Shown here piece after piece: positions 9,161-17,201 of a stretch of 64,000 bases of DNA. This DNA is from Streptomyces sp. NRRL B-1140 (GTDB lineage: Bacteria; Actinomycetota; Actinomycetes; Streptomycetales; Streptomycetaceae). The notes below the pieces were generated by a model. It ran no database searches and was not told the origin of the DNA. It saw nothing but the letters and a program-made list of their open reading frames with translations. The position numbers and the translations under genes were made by a program. The stretch's first letter is position 1. Each line of letters starts with the position of its first letter. Location of the stretch: NCBI RefSeq assembly GCF_001280065.1, contig NZ_LGEA01000162.1, forward strand, positions 167,856 through 231,855. The letters run 5' to 3'.

Positions 9161-9598
9161 ATGTCGCTCTACGCCGCGTACGCCGGCAACCTCGACGCGC
9201 GGCTGATGTCCCGCCGCGCCCCGCACTCGCCGCTGCGCGCCATCGGCTGGCTGAACGGATGGCGACTGACCTTCGGCGGCGAGCACATGGGCTGGGAGGG
9301 CGCGCTGCCGACGATCGTCGAGGACCCCCTCTCCCAGGTCTTCGTCTCGCTCTACGACATCGCCCCGATGGACGAGGAGTCACTGGACCGCTGGGAGGGC
9401 GTGGGCCTCGACATCTACCGCCGTACGCGCGTACGGGTCCACACCCTCGACGGTGAGGACACCGCCTGGGCCTTCGCCCTGAACGCCTACGAGGGCGGCC
9501 TGCCCTCCGCCCGCTACCTGGGCGAGATCGCCGACGCCGCCGAGTCGGCCGGCGCCCCGCACGACTACGTGATGGAGCTCCGCAAGCGCCCCTGCTGA
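9161..9598 (+). CDS. Gamma-glutamylcyclotransferase-fold protein
   Basis: 145 aa starting MSLYAAYAGNLDARLMSRRA, which carries the family's N-terminal Y-G/A-x-N-L/M motif (YAGNLD). It has the GGCT-like body with GWLNGWRLTFGG, the acidic segment MDEESLDRWEGVGLDIYRR and a Tyr-rich C-terminal part (DYVMELRKRPC). Small enzymes of this fold release 5-oxoproline from gamma-glutamyl compounds. ATG 9161 is preferred over an in-frame upstream ATG because homology begins there. The coding sequence contains the palindrome GTACGCGCGTAC at 9423-9434, close to the nucleoside-regulon operator, about 240 bp before the deoD operator. Confidence 0.82.
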   Translation: MSLYAAYAGNLDARLMSRRAPHSPLRAIGWLNGWRLTFGGEHMGWEGALPTIVEDPLSQVFVSLYDIAPMDEESLDRWEGVGLDIYRRTRVRVHTLDGEDTAWAFALNAYEGGLPSARYLGEIADAAESAGAPHDYVMELRKRPC

Positions 9599-9666
9599 GG
9601 GGCCGCCCGGGCGAGGCCTCGTCGGAAACGACAAGACAACGATCGCCACCCCGTGAGCTCCGACAT

Positions 9667-9678
9667 CTACGCGCGTAG
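9667..9678. promoter_or_regulatory. Nucleoside-regulon operator, deoD promoter
   Basis: Perfect 12-bp palindrome CTACGCGCGTAG. It sits 12 bp upstream of the -10 box TACCCT (9691-9696), which is 7 nt before GTG 9704. This places the operator at the -35 position of a leaderless promoter. The same palindrome precedes deoC, add and the nucleoside ABC operon. Confidence 0.75.
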
Positions 9679-9703
9679 GCAAAGAGCGGCTACCCTCGTC
9701 GGC

Positions 9704-10528
9704 GTGAACGCATCTCTTCTTCCGGACGACATCCAGGGCGACCCCCACGCGGCCGCCGACGCCGCCGCGGCCCGCCTGCGCGAACTGACGGGCGCCGAGA
9801 CCCACGACGTCGCCCTCGTGATGGGCTCCGGCTGGGCCCCGGCGGTGGACGCCCTGGGCGCCCCCGAGGCCGAGTTCCAGGTCACCGAGCTCCCCGGTTT
9901 CCCGCCTCCGGCGGTCGAGGGCCACGGGGGCAAGATCCGCTCGTACCGGATCGGCAACAAGCGCGCCCTGGTCTTCCTGGGCCGTACGCACTACTACGAG
10001 GGCCGCGGGGTGGCCGCGGTCGCCCACGGTGTCCGCACCGCGGTCTCGGCCGGCTGCAAGACGGTCGTCCTCACCAACGGCTGCGGCGGCCTGCGCGAGG
10101 GCATGCGCCCCGGCCAGCCGGTCCTCATCAGCGACCACATCAACCTCACCGCCACCTCCCCCATCGTCGGCGCGAACTTCGTGGACCTCACCGACCTGTA
10201 CTCCCCGCGTCTGCGGGCCCTGTGCAAGGAGGTCGACGCCACGCTGGAGGAGGGCGTCTACGCCCAGTTCCCCGGCCCGCACTACGAGACTCCGGCCGAG
10301 ATCCGCATGGCCCGGGTCATCGGCGCGGACCTGGTGGGCATGTCCACGGTCCTGGAGGCGATCGCCGCACGTGAGGCGGGCGCGGAGGTCCTCGGCATCT
10401 CCCTCGTCACCAACCTGGCGGCGGGCATGACGGGCGAGCCCCTGAACCACGAGGAGGTCCTCCAGGCGGGCCGCGACTCCGCGACGCGCATGGGCTCCCT
10501 GCTCGCGCAGGTCCTCGGCCGCCTCTGA
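9704..10528 (+). CDS. deoD: Purine-nucleoside phosphorylase
   Basis: Phosphorolyses purine (deoxy)nucleosides to the base plus (deoxy)ribose-1-phosphate. The 274-aa protein is of the trimeric PNP/MTAP class (IPR type II), not the hexameric E. coli DeoD class. Motifs seen: MGSGWAP (phosphate loop), [60 protein letters not shown] and NLAAGM. GTG 9704 is chosen over an in-frame ATG at 9653 because TACCCT lies 7 nt upstream, giving a leaderless transcript, and because the upstream residues are not conserved. The gene product feeds the phosphopentomutase-like enzyme at 10887. The symbol follows Streptomyces usage. Confidence 0.94.
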   Translation: MNASLLPDDIQGDPHAAADAAAARLRELTGAETHDVALVMGSGWAPAVDALGAPEAEFQVTELPGFPPPAVEGHGGKIRSYRIGNKRALVFLGRTHYYEGRGVAAVAHGVRTAVSAGCKTVVLTNGCGGLREGMRPGQPVLISDHINLTATSPIVGANFVDLTDLYSPRLRALCKEVDATLEEGVYAQFPGPHYETPAEIRMARVIGADLVGMSTVLEAIAAREAGAEVLGISLVTNLAAGMTGEPLNHEEVLQAGRDSATRMGSLLAQVLGRL

Positions 10529-10568
10529 GAGAGGATTCGGCAGGTCGTCCGGCGGCTGCGGGCCCGGA

Positions 10569-10600
10569 GGGGCTGGTCGCGCAGTTCCCCGCGCCCCTAG
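10569..10600 (+). repeat. Solitary copy of the 52-bp array core
   Basis: GGGGCTGGTCGCGCAGTTCC, continuing CCGCGCCCCTAG, matches the core of each unit in the tandem array at 50204-50591 with only a few changes. It occurs once here, 40 bp after the deoD stop. It looks like a dispersed Streptomyces intergenic motif of which the array is an expanded form. Confidence 0.6.
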
Positions 10601-10639
10601 CGGGTCGCAGTGGCCCACACCGGAAAGCCGCCGCGACCG

Positions 10640-10845
10640 CCCGCACAGCCATGGGGACGCTCCCGCACCCGCGTACGGCGAGAAGGGGACGTGTCGGGGG
10701 GTGTCCGCCCGCAGCGGTTGGCGCGTCAACGGGGGGTTAGTCGGTACCCGACCCCATCGCGCCGTTCCGAGGACGGACACCCCCCGGCGCGGCCCCGACC
10801 CACCCCCGGCGCCGGGCGAGGACGCGCACCCCACCAAGCCGCATG
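10640..10845 (-). repeat. Imperfect palindromic interspersed element, copy B
   Basis: Reverse-oriented partner of the element at 6095-6290. The core is 10681-10800 with arms GGGGGGTGTCCG (near 10695) and CGGACACCCCCC (near 10783). Most differences from copy A are concentrated in the central loop, where copy B reads GGTCGGGTACCGAC. It occupies most of the 358-bp gap between deoD and the phosphosugar mutase gene; the rest of the gap holds the short motif at 10569. Confidence 0.75.
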
Positions 10846-10886
10846 CACACCGCACCACACCACACCGGAGAGGCTGACACCACACC

Positions 10887-12566
10887 GTGCACGAAGAACT
10901 CATCGCACAGGCCCAGGCGTGGCTCACCGAGGACCCCGACCCGGACACCCGCACCGAGCTCGCCCGCCTCATCGACGCCGAGGACCACACCGAACTCGCC
11001 GCCCGCTTCAGCGGCACGCTCCAGTTCGGCACCGCCGGCCTCCGCGGCGAACTCGGCGCCGGCCCCATGCGCATGAACCGCTCGGTCGTCATCCGCGCCG
11101 CCGCCGGCCTCGCCGCGTACCTCAAGAAGCAGGGCCACGACAACGGTCTCGTCGTCATCGGCTACGACGCCCGCCACAAGTCCCACGACTTCGCCCAGGA
11201 CACGGCCGCCGTCATGACCGGCGCGGGCCTGCGCGCGGCCGTCCTCCCCCGGCCCCTCCCGACCCCCGTGCTCGCCTTCGCGATACGGCACCTCGGCGCG
11301 GTCGCGGGCGTGGAGGTCACCGCCAGCCACAACCCGCCCCGCGACAACGGCTACAAGGTCTACCTCGGCGACGGCTCCCAGATCGTCCCCCCGGCGGACA
11401 TCGACATCGCGGCGGAGATCGCCGCCGTCCCGTCCCTCACCACCGTCCGCCGCCCCACCGAAGGCTGGGACACCCTCGACGACAGCGTCCTCGAGGCCTA
11501 CCTCGCCCGCACGGACGCCGTCCTGGCCGAGGGCTCCCCCCGCACGGCCCGCACGGTGTACACGGCGATGCACGGCGTCGGCAAGGACGTCCTCCTGGCC
11601 GCCTTCGCCCGCGCGGGCTTCCCGGATCCGGTCCTCGTCGCGGAGCAGGCCGAGCCCGACCCGGAGTTCCCGACCGTCGCGTTCCCCAACCCGGAGGAAC
11701 CCGGCGCGATGGACCTGGCCTTCGCCACGGCACGCGCGCTCCCCGCCGGGACCGCCCCGGACCTGATCATCGCCAACGACCCGGACGCGGACCGCTGCGC
11801 CGTCGCCGTACTGGACGGCACACAGGACGCAGAGGGCACAGACGGCACGGACGGCCCCGCCTGGCGCATGCTGCGCGGCGACGAGGTCGGTGCCCTGCTC
11901 GCCGCCCACCTGGTCCGCCGCGGAGCGACCGGCACCTTCGCGGAGTCGATCGTCTCGTCCTCCCTGCTGGGCCGCATCGCCGAGAAGGCGGGCCTCCCCC
12001 ACGTGGAGACCCTCACCGGCTTCAAGTGGATCGCCCGCGCCGACGGCCTGCGCTTCGGCTACGAGGAGGCCCTCGGCTACTGCGTGGACCCCGACGGCGT
12101 GCGCGACAAGGACGGCATCACCGCCGCGCTGCTGATCACGGAGCTGGCCTCACAGCTCAAGGAGGAGGGCCGCACCCTCCTCGACCTGCTGGACGACCTG
12201 GCGGTGGAGCACGGCCTGCACGCGACGGACCAGCTCTCGGTCCGCGTGGAGGACCTCTCCCTCATCGCCGCCGCGATGCGCCGCCTGCGCGAACAGCCCC
12301 CGACGGAGCTGGCCGGCCTGCCGATCACCCGTACCGACGACCTCACCCAGGGCACGGCCGGGCTCCCGCCCACGGACGGTCTGCGCTACACCCTGGAGGG
12401 CGCCCGGGTGATCGTCCGCCCGAGCGGCACGGAACCGAAGCTGAAGTGCTACCTGGAGGTCGTGATCCCGGTCGGCTCGCACAAGGACCTCCCGGAGGCC
12501 CGCGCGACGGCGACGGCGCTGCTGGAGTCGGTCAAGCGCGACCTGTCGGAGGCGGCGGGCATCTGA
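10887..12566 (+). CDS. Phospho-sugar mutase, probable phosphopentomutase
   Basis: 559-aa alpha-D-phosphohexomutase superfamily enzyme: N-terminal LQFGTAGLRGELGAGPMRMN (phosphate loop), active-site Ser in EVTASHNPPRDNGYKVY (about residues 149-160), metal loop ANDPDADRC (about 297), sugar loop FGYEEALGYCVDPD (about 391) and phosphate-binding RPSGTEPKLKCYLE near the C-terminus. The length and the CVDPD/VRDKDG segment resemble the PGM2/phosphopentomutase branch. Its place between deoD and deoC argues that it converts (deoxy)ribose-1-phosphate to the 5-phosphate, because no classical deoB is visible in the window. Glucose or mannose phosphates remain possible substrates. Confidence 0.88.
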   Translation: MHEELIAQAQAWLTEDPDPDTRTELARLIDAEDHTELAARFSGTLQFGTAGLRGELGAGPMRMNRSVVIRAAAGLAAYLKKQGHDNGLVVIGYDARHKSHDFAQDTAAVMTGAGLRAAVLPRPLPTPVLAFAIRHLGAVAGVEVTASHNPPRDNGYKVYLGDGSQIVPPADIDIAAEIAAVPSLTTVRRPTEGWDTLDDSVLEAYLARTDAVLAEGSPRTARTVYTAMHGVGKDVLLAAFARAGFPDPVLVAEQAEPDPEFPTVAFPNPEEPGAMDLAFATARALPAGTAPDLIIANDPDADRCAVAVLDGTQDAEGTDGTDGPAWRMLRGDEVGALLAAHLVRRGATGTFAESIVSSSLLGRIAEKAGLPHVETLTGFKWIARADGLRFGYEEALGYCVDPDGVRDKDGITAALLITELASQLKEEGRTLLDLLDDLAVEHGLHATDQLSVRVEDLSLIAAAMRRLREQPPTELAGLPITRTDDLTQGTAGLPPTDGLRYTLEGARVIVRPSGTEPKLKCYLEVVIPVGSHKDLPEARATATALLESVKRDLSEAAGI

Positions 12567-12608
12567 GGCGGGCCCGGCCCCCCGCCCCCTTCGTCCCCCC
12601 GCCGAGGC

Positions 12609-12968
12609 TCAGGAACTCTTCCGGGCGGCCTCTCGCCGCTGCCGCTTGCCGAGAGGCGCCTGGGAGAGGTCCTCGGCGGTGGACCTCAGGTTCTTGTAGC
12701 CGTACCCGCGCTGCTCGAGCCACGCCCGCGCCGACGCCTCGGCCCGCTCGGCGGCCTGAAGGATGTCCTCCTCGGCCTCCCCGGAGTCCAGGAAGCGGAA
12801 GGTGAAGGCGGGCCGCACGGCCACGTCGTAGGTGAGGGTCCCCTCGGGGGTGAAGGCCGCGCGCAGCACATCGTGCTCGGCGGCCCGCTCCGACAGCTCG
12901 GCCCGCTGCCCGGGGCTCAGCCCGTCGAAGACGCCTCGCACGGTGACACGGAAGGTACGGGTGCTCAT
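12609..12968 (-). CDS. DUF6204-type small protein
   Basis: 119 aa starting MSTRTFRVTVRGVFDGLSPG. An N-terminal ferredoxin-like alternation (TFRVTVRGVF, LTYDVAVRPAFTFRF) is followed by a basic C-terminal tail (GKRQRREAARKSS). It matches, as I recall, the actinobacterial family DUF6204, whose function is unknown. It is convergent with the mutase gene and separated from it by 42 bp. Nothing links it to nucleoside metabolism except position. Confidence 0.75.
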   Translation of the reverse strand: MSTRTFRVTVRGVFDGLSPGQRAELSERAAEHDVLRAAFTPEGTLTYDVAVRPAFTFRFLDSGEAEEDILQAAERAEASARAWLEQRGYGYKNLRSTAEDLSQAPLGKRQRREAARKSS

Positions 12969-13020
12969 GACCCGAACCTAGGCGCGGGGGCCGCGCCGCC
13001 TCCACCGCTTTTCGCGGCGG

Positions 13021-13719
13021 TCAGCCCGTCGCCACCAGGATCAGCACCAGCAGGGCCCCGGCGACCGCCGGAACCAGCACCTCATAGGCCCACCGCACGG
13101 TCACCTCGCCCTGTGCCGACTCCGCCCGGTGCCGCGCCTCGTACAGCCCGCGCAGCTCGTCCATGATCCGGTCGGTCTCGGCCCGTACGGGCCCCTGGGA
13201 GACGGAGTCCCCGCCGAGGCCATCGCCCAGGCCCGCCCGCATCCCGAGCGCACTGCCGCGGCCCTCGTCCCGGCCCATGGCCCGGCGTGCCTGTGCCGTC
13301 GCCCGCATCTCGCGCCGCGCGGCCTTCTTGCGCGCACGCAGCGAGACGGGCACGGCCCACAGCTGGTACTTCGTACCGGACTGGGTGAGGACCTCGTTCG
13401 AGTAGGCGGAGCGCAGCGAGGCGACCTGGCCCCAGGGCACGACGACGAGCCGGAAGGGGTTGCGGATCCGCAGCCGGTCGTCCCCGGCGTAGACGGCCGG
13501 TCGCAGGGTGAAGGCGACGACGAGCGGCACGAGCAGGAGCAGCACCGCGAGCGCGAGCCACGGCGTGCGCCCCTCCCCGGAGATCACCGCGTCGATGCCG
13601 AGCCACCCGGCGATGGCGAGCAGCAGCACGCCACCGGCGATGGCGGGGACCGACCGGTAGACCCGGTCCTTGGATTCCGAGGGCTGCGGCGCCGGCGGCT
13701 GGGGTTCGGGGCTCGTCAT
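13021..13719 (-). CDS. PH-domain membrane protein
   Basis: 232 aa. After a short Pro-rich N-terminus come two adjacent transmembrane helices (AGGVLLLAIAGWLGIDAVI, then LALAVLLLLVPLVVAFTL). A bacterial PH-like segment follows (AGDDRLRIRNPFRLVVVPWGQVASLR), then a basic, Gly-rich stretch, with a C-terminal helix (VLVPAVAGALLVLILVATG). ATG 13719 is used because the upstream in-frame codons are not hydrophobic or conserved. It is divergent from deoC across about 118 bp that contain the deoC operator. Function unknown. Confidence 0.78.
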   Translation of the reverse strand: MTSPEPQPPAPQPSESKDRVYRSVPAIAGGVLLLAIAGWLGIDAVISGEGRTPWLALAVLLLLVPLVVAFTLRPAVYAGDDRLRIRNPFRLVVVPWGQVASLRSAYSNEVLTQSGTKYQLWAVPVSLRARKKAARREMRATAQARRAMGRDEGRGSALGMRAGLGDGLGGDSVSQGPVRAETDRIMDELRGLYEARHRAESAQGEVTVRWAYEVLVPAVAGALLVLILVATG

Positions 13720-13812
13720 GTCTCGATTCTGCCGGACCCGTCCGAGGGTCCCTCGTCCGCCCGTGGGCAACCGTCGGATCCGTCCGGGAGAGAACCGGGG
13801 ACTGTACAGCCG

Positions 13813-13824
13813 CTACGCGCGTAG
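13813..13824. promoter_or_regulatory. Nucleoside-regulon operator, deoC promoter
   Basis: Perfect palindrome CTACGCGCGTAG. It ends one base before the -10 box TATGCT (13826-13831), which is 6 nt upstream of GTG 13838. A bound regulator would cover the spacer and block polymerase. The promoter is leaderless. Confidence 0.78.
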
Positions 13825-13837
13825 ATATGCTCGTCTG

Positions 13838-14806
13838 GTGACCATGCCCAGTTCTGCACTCACCGCAGCTCACCCCCTCAAGGACGTCGCCGCGTCCGAC
13901 AGCGCGCTGCGCCGCTTCCTCCACGGGCTCCCCGGCGTCGACGCGGTCGGACTCGAGGGCCGCGCCGCCTCCCTCGGCACCCGTTCGATCAAGACGACCG
14001 CGAAGGCGTACGCCATCGACCTCGCCATCTCGATGGTCGACCTGACGACGCTGGAAGGCGCGGACACCCCGGGCAAGGTCCGGGCGCTCGGCGCGAAGGC
14101 GGTCAAGCCCGACCCGACGGACCGTACGACGCCCGCCACCGCGGCGGTCTGCGTCTACCCCGACATGGTGGCCGTGGCCAAGGAGGCCGTCGCCGGTTCC
14201 GGCGTGAAGGTCGCCTCGGTGGCGACGGCGTTCCCGGCCGGACGCGCGGCGCTCGACGTCAAGCTGGCCGACGTGCGCGACGCCGTCGCCGCGGGTGCCG
14301 ACGAGATCGACATGGTCATCGACCGCGGGGCGTTCCTCGCGGGCCGATACTTGAAGGTGTACGACGAGATCACCGCCGTGAAGGAGGCCTGCGGGACCTC
14401 CGCGCGCCTGAAGGTCATCTTCGAGACCGGCGAGCTCTCGACGTACGACAACATCCGCCGTGCGAGCTGGCTCGGCATGCTGGCGGGGGCCGACTTCATC
14501 AAGACCTCCACCGGGAAGGTCGCCGTCAACGCGACCCCGGCGAACACGCTGCTCATGCTGGAGGCGGTGCGGGACTTCCGTGCGCAGACCGGCATCCAGG
14601 TCGGTGTGAAGCCGGCCGGCGGCATCCGCACCTCCAAGGACGCCGTGAAGTTCCTCGTGCTGGTCAACGAGACGGCGGGCGAGGACTGGCTGGACAACCA
14701 CTGGTTCCGCTTCGGCGCCTCCTCGCTGCTGAACGACCTGCTGATGCAGCGGCAGAAGCTGGCCACCGGCCGCTACTCCGGTCCCGACTACGTGACGGTG
14801 GACTGA
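13838..14806 (+). CDS. deoC: Deoxyribose-phosphate aldolase
   Basis: Cleaves 2-deoxyribose-5-phosphate to glyceraldehyde-3-phosphate and acetaldehyde. At 322 aa it is the long DERA type. Motifs: KTTAKAYAIDLAISMVDLTTLEG, the VCVYPDMV strand, DEIDMVIDRGAFLAGRYLKV, the Schiff-base Lys in GADFIKTSTGK (about residue 221) and the second catalytic Lys in VGVKPAGGIRT (about 258). GTG 13838 is favoured over ATG 13844 because TATGCT lies 6 nt upstream in a leaderless arrangement. It is followed 5 bp later by the aldehyde dehydrogenase pair, which probably disposes of the acetaldehyde. Confidence 0.95.
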   Translation: MTMPSSALTAAHPLKDVAASDSALRRFLHGLPGVDAVGLEGRAASLGTRSIKTTAKAYAIDLAISMVDLTTLEGADTPGKVRALGAKAVKPDPTDRTTPATAAVCVYPDMVAVAKEAVAGSGVKVASVATAFPAGRAALDVKLADVRDAVAAGADEIDMVIDRGAFLAGRYLKVYDEITAVKEACGTSARLKVIFETGELSTYDNIRRASWLGMLAGADFIKTSTGKVAVNATPANTLLMLEAVRDFRAQTGIQVGVKPAGGIRTSKDAVKFLVLVNETAGEDWLDNHWFRFGASSLLNDLLMQRQKLATGRYSGPDYVTVD

Positions 14807-14811
14807 TCACC

Positions 14812-16248
14812 ATGGGTTCCGCATTCGAATACGCACCGGCTCCCGAGTCCCGCTCGGTCGTCGACATCGCCCCGTCCTACGGCCTCTTCGTCGACGGCGA
14901 GTTCGTGGAGGCGGCGGACGGCAAGGTCTTCAAGACGGTCTCCCCGGCGAGCGAGGAGGTCCTCTCCGAGATCGCCCGGGCCGGTTCCGAGGACGTCGAC
15001 CGCGCGGTGAAGGCGGCACGCAAGGCCTTCGAGAAGTGGTCGGCGCTGCCGGGCTCGGAGCGCGCCAAGTACCTGTTCCGCATCGCGCGGATCATCCAGG
15101 AGCGTTCCCGCGAGCTCGCCGTCCTCGAAACCCTCGACAACGGCAAGCCGATCAAGGAGACCCGCGACGCGGACCTCCCCCTGGTCGCGGCGCACTTCTT
15201 CTACTACGCCGGCTGGGCCGACAAGCTCGATCACGCGGGCTTCGGCGCGAACCCGAGGCCGCTGGGCGTCGCGGGCCAGGTCATCCCCTGGAACTTCCCC
15301 CTGCTGATGCTGGCGTGGAAGATCGCCCCGGCCCTCGCGACCGGCAACACGGTCGTCCTGAAGCCGGCCGAGACCACCCCCCTCTCGGCGCTGTTCTTCG
15401 CGGACATCTGCCGCCAGGCGGGTCTGCCCCGGGGCGTCGTCAACATCCTCCCGGGCTACGGCGACGCGGGAGCGGCGCTGATCGCCCACCCGGACGTGAA
15501 CAAGGTCGCCTTCACCGGCTCCACCGCCGTCGGCAAGGAGATCGCCCGCACGGTCGCCGGGACGCGCAAGAAGGTCACGCTCGAACTGGGCGGCAAGGGC
15601 GCCAACATCGTCTTCGACGACGCCCCGATCGACCAGGCCGTCGAGGGCATCGTCAACGGCATCTTCTTCAACCAGGGCCAGGTCTGCTGCGCGGGCAGCC
15701 GCCTGCTGGTCCAGGAGTCGATCCAGGAGGAGCTCCTGGAGTCCCTCAAGCGCCGCCTGTCGACGCTGCGCCTCGGTGACCCGCTGGACAAGAACACCGA
15801 CATCGGCGCGATCAACTCCGAGGAGCAGCTCACCCGGATCACCTCGCTCGTCGAGCAGGGTGAGGCGGAGGGCGCCGAGCGCTGGTCGCCGGCGTGCGAA
15901 CTGCCGGAGAGCGGCTACTGGTTCGCCCCGACGCTGTTCACGAACGTCACCCAGGCGCACCGGATCGCCCGCGACGAGATCTTCGGCCCGGTGCTGTCGG
16001 TGCTGACCTTCCGCACTCCGGACGAGGCGGTCGCCAAGGCCAACAACACGCCGTACGGCCTGTCCGCCGGCATCTGGACGGAGAAGGGCTCGCGCATCCT
16101 GGCGGTCGCGAACAAGCTCCGTGCGGGGGTCGTCTGGTCCAACACGTTCAACAAGTTCGACCCGACGTCGCCGTTCGGCGGTTACAAGGAGTCGGGCTTC
16201 GGCCGCGAGGGCGGCCGCCACGGCCTGGAGGCGTACCTCGATGTCTGA
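14812..16248 (+). CDS. Aldehyde dehydrogenase, catalytic chain of an ALDH16-like pair
   Basis: 478-aa NAD(P)-dependent aldehyde dehydrogenase. Cofactor-binding segments are VIPWNFPLLMLAWKIAPALA (about 160) and LKPAETTPLSA. VAFTGSTAVGKEIAR (about 233) and the general base in VTLELGGKGANIV (about 257) follow. The catalytic Cys is in FFNQGQVCCAGSRLLVQE (about 290), and SNTFNKFDPTSPFGGYKESG lies near the C-terminus. It starts 5 bp after deoC and overlaps the next gene by 8 bp. Translational coupling to both suggests it oxidises DERA-derived acetaldehyde and forms a complex with the Cys-less second chain. The substrate is inferred from context. Confidence 0.92.
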   Translation: MGSAFEYAPAPESRSVVDIAPSYGLFVDGEFVEAADGKVFKTVSPASEEVLSEIARAGSEDVDRAVKAARKAFEKWSALPGSERAKYLFRIARIIQERSRELAVLETLDNGKPIKETRDADLPLVAAHFFYYAGWADKLDHAGFGANPRPLGVAGQVIPWNFPLLMLAWKIAPALATGNTVVLKPAETTPLSALFFADICRQAGLPRGVVNILPGYGDAGAALIAHPDVNKVAFTGSTAVGKEIARTVAGTRKKVTLELGGKGANIVFDDAPIDQAVEGIVNGIFFNQGQVCCAGSRLLVQESIQEELLESLKRRLSTLRLGDPLDKNTDIGAINSEEQLTRITSLVEQGEAEGAERWSPACELPESGYWFAPTLFTNVTQAHRIARDEIFGPVLSVLTFRTPDEAVAKANNTPYGLSAGIWTEKGSRILAVANKLRAGVVWSNTFNKFDPTSPFGGYKESGFGREGGRHGLEAYLDV

Positions 16249-17128
16249 TGCACGACTGTCGGTGTTCAAGACCTACAAGCTGTACGTGGGCGGGAAGTTC
16301 CCGCGTTCCGAGAGCGGCCGGGTGTACGAGGTGAGCGACGCGAAGGGCAAGTGGCTGGCGAACGCGCCTCTGTCGTCCCGCAAGGACGCCCGTGACGCGG
16401 TGGTCGCAGCGCGCAAGGCGTTCGGCGGCTGGTCGGGCGCCACGGCGTACAACCGCGGCCAGGTCCTCTACCGCGTCGCGGAGATGCTGGAGGGCCGCCG
16501 CGACCAGTTCGTGCGCGAGGTGGCCGACGCGGAGGGGCTGTCGAAGTCCAAGGCGGCGGCGGTCGTGGACGCGACGATCGACCGCTGGGTCTGGTACGCG
16601 GGCTGGACCGACAAGATCGCCCAGGTGGTCGGCGGCGGCAACCCGGTCGCGGGCCCCTTCTTCAACCTGTCCTCCCCCGAACCGACCGGCGTGGTCGCCG
16701 TCCTGGCGCCGCAGGAGTCGTCGTTCCTGGGCCTGGTGTCGGTGCTCGCCCCGGTGATCGCGACGGGCAACACGGCGGTCGTGGTGGCGAGCGAGAAGTC
16801 CCCGCTGCCCGCCCTGTCCCTGGCCGAGGTCCTGGCCACCTCGGACGTCCCCGGGGGCGTGGTCAACGTCCTGTCGGGCCGTACGGCCGAGATCGCGGCC
16901 CCGCTGGCGGCCCACCAGGACGTCAACGCGATCGACCTCGCGGGTGCCGACGAGGTGCTGGCGAAGGAACTGGAGATCGCGGCGGCCGACAATCTCAAGC
17001 GGGTTCTCCGTCCACAGCCTGTGGATTACGCGGAGACTCCCGGCATCGACCGCATGACGGCGTTCCTGGAGACCAAAACGGTCTGGCACCCCACGGGGTC
17101 ACTGGGCGCGTCGGGTTCCTCGTACTAG
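16241..17128 (+). CDS. Truncated aldehyde dehydrogenase-like chain without catalytic Cys
   Basis: 295 aa starting MSDARLSVFKTYKLYVGGKF. It aligns with the NAD-binding half of ALDHs: ARDAVVAARKAFGGWSGATA, then VVAVLAPQESSFLGLVSVLA where catalytic ALDHs have I-T-P-W-N, and TGNTAVVVASEKSPLPALSL. It ends before the catalytic domain, with no G-Q-x-C-C and no Glu base motif. It reads like the C-terminal pseudo-ALDH module of ALDH16, encoded separately. ATG 16241 lies inside the end of the catalytic gene (8-bp overlap), implying coupled translation and a two-chain enzyme. A structural or regulatory role is inferred; it cannot be a normal ALDH on its own. Confidence 0.85.
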   Translation: MSDARLSVFKTYKLYVGGKFPRSESGRVYEVSDAKGKWLANAPLSSRKDARDAVVAARKAFGGWSGATAYNRGQVLYRVAEMLEGRRDQFVREVADAEGLSKSKAAAVVDATIDRWVWYAGWTDKIAQVVGGGNPVAGPFFNLSSPEPTGVVAVLAPQESSFLGLVSVLAPVIATGNTAVVVASEKSPLPALSLAEVLATSDVPGGVVNVLSGRTAEIAAPLAAHQDVNAIDLAGADEVLAKELEIAAADNLKRVLRPQPVDYAETPGIDRMTAFLETKTVWHPTGSLGASGSSY

Positions 17129-17144
17129 CCCGCCCCCCGGTACG

Positions 17145-17184
17145 GAAGCCCCGGCCCTCCTCCGTCCAGGAGGCCCGGGGCTTC
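17145..17184. terminator. Bidirectional terminator after the deoC-ALDH operon
   Basis: GAAGCCCCGGCCCTCCT and AGGAGGCCCGGGGCTTC flank CCGTCC and form a long stem with one mismatch. It lies between two convergent stop codons (17128 and 17202). Confidence 0.75.
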
Positions 17185-17201
17185 TCCGCGTCCGCTGCGC
17201 C

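Noticed and set aside
6095..10845. Composite transposon bounded by inverted repeats
   Set aside because: No transposase or integrase inside and the enclosed genes are ordinary chromosomal deo-region genes.
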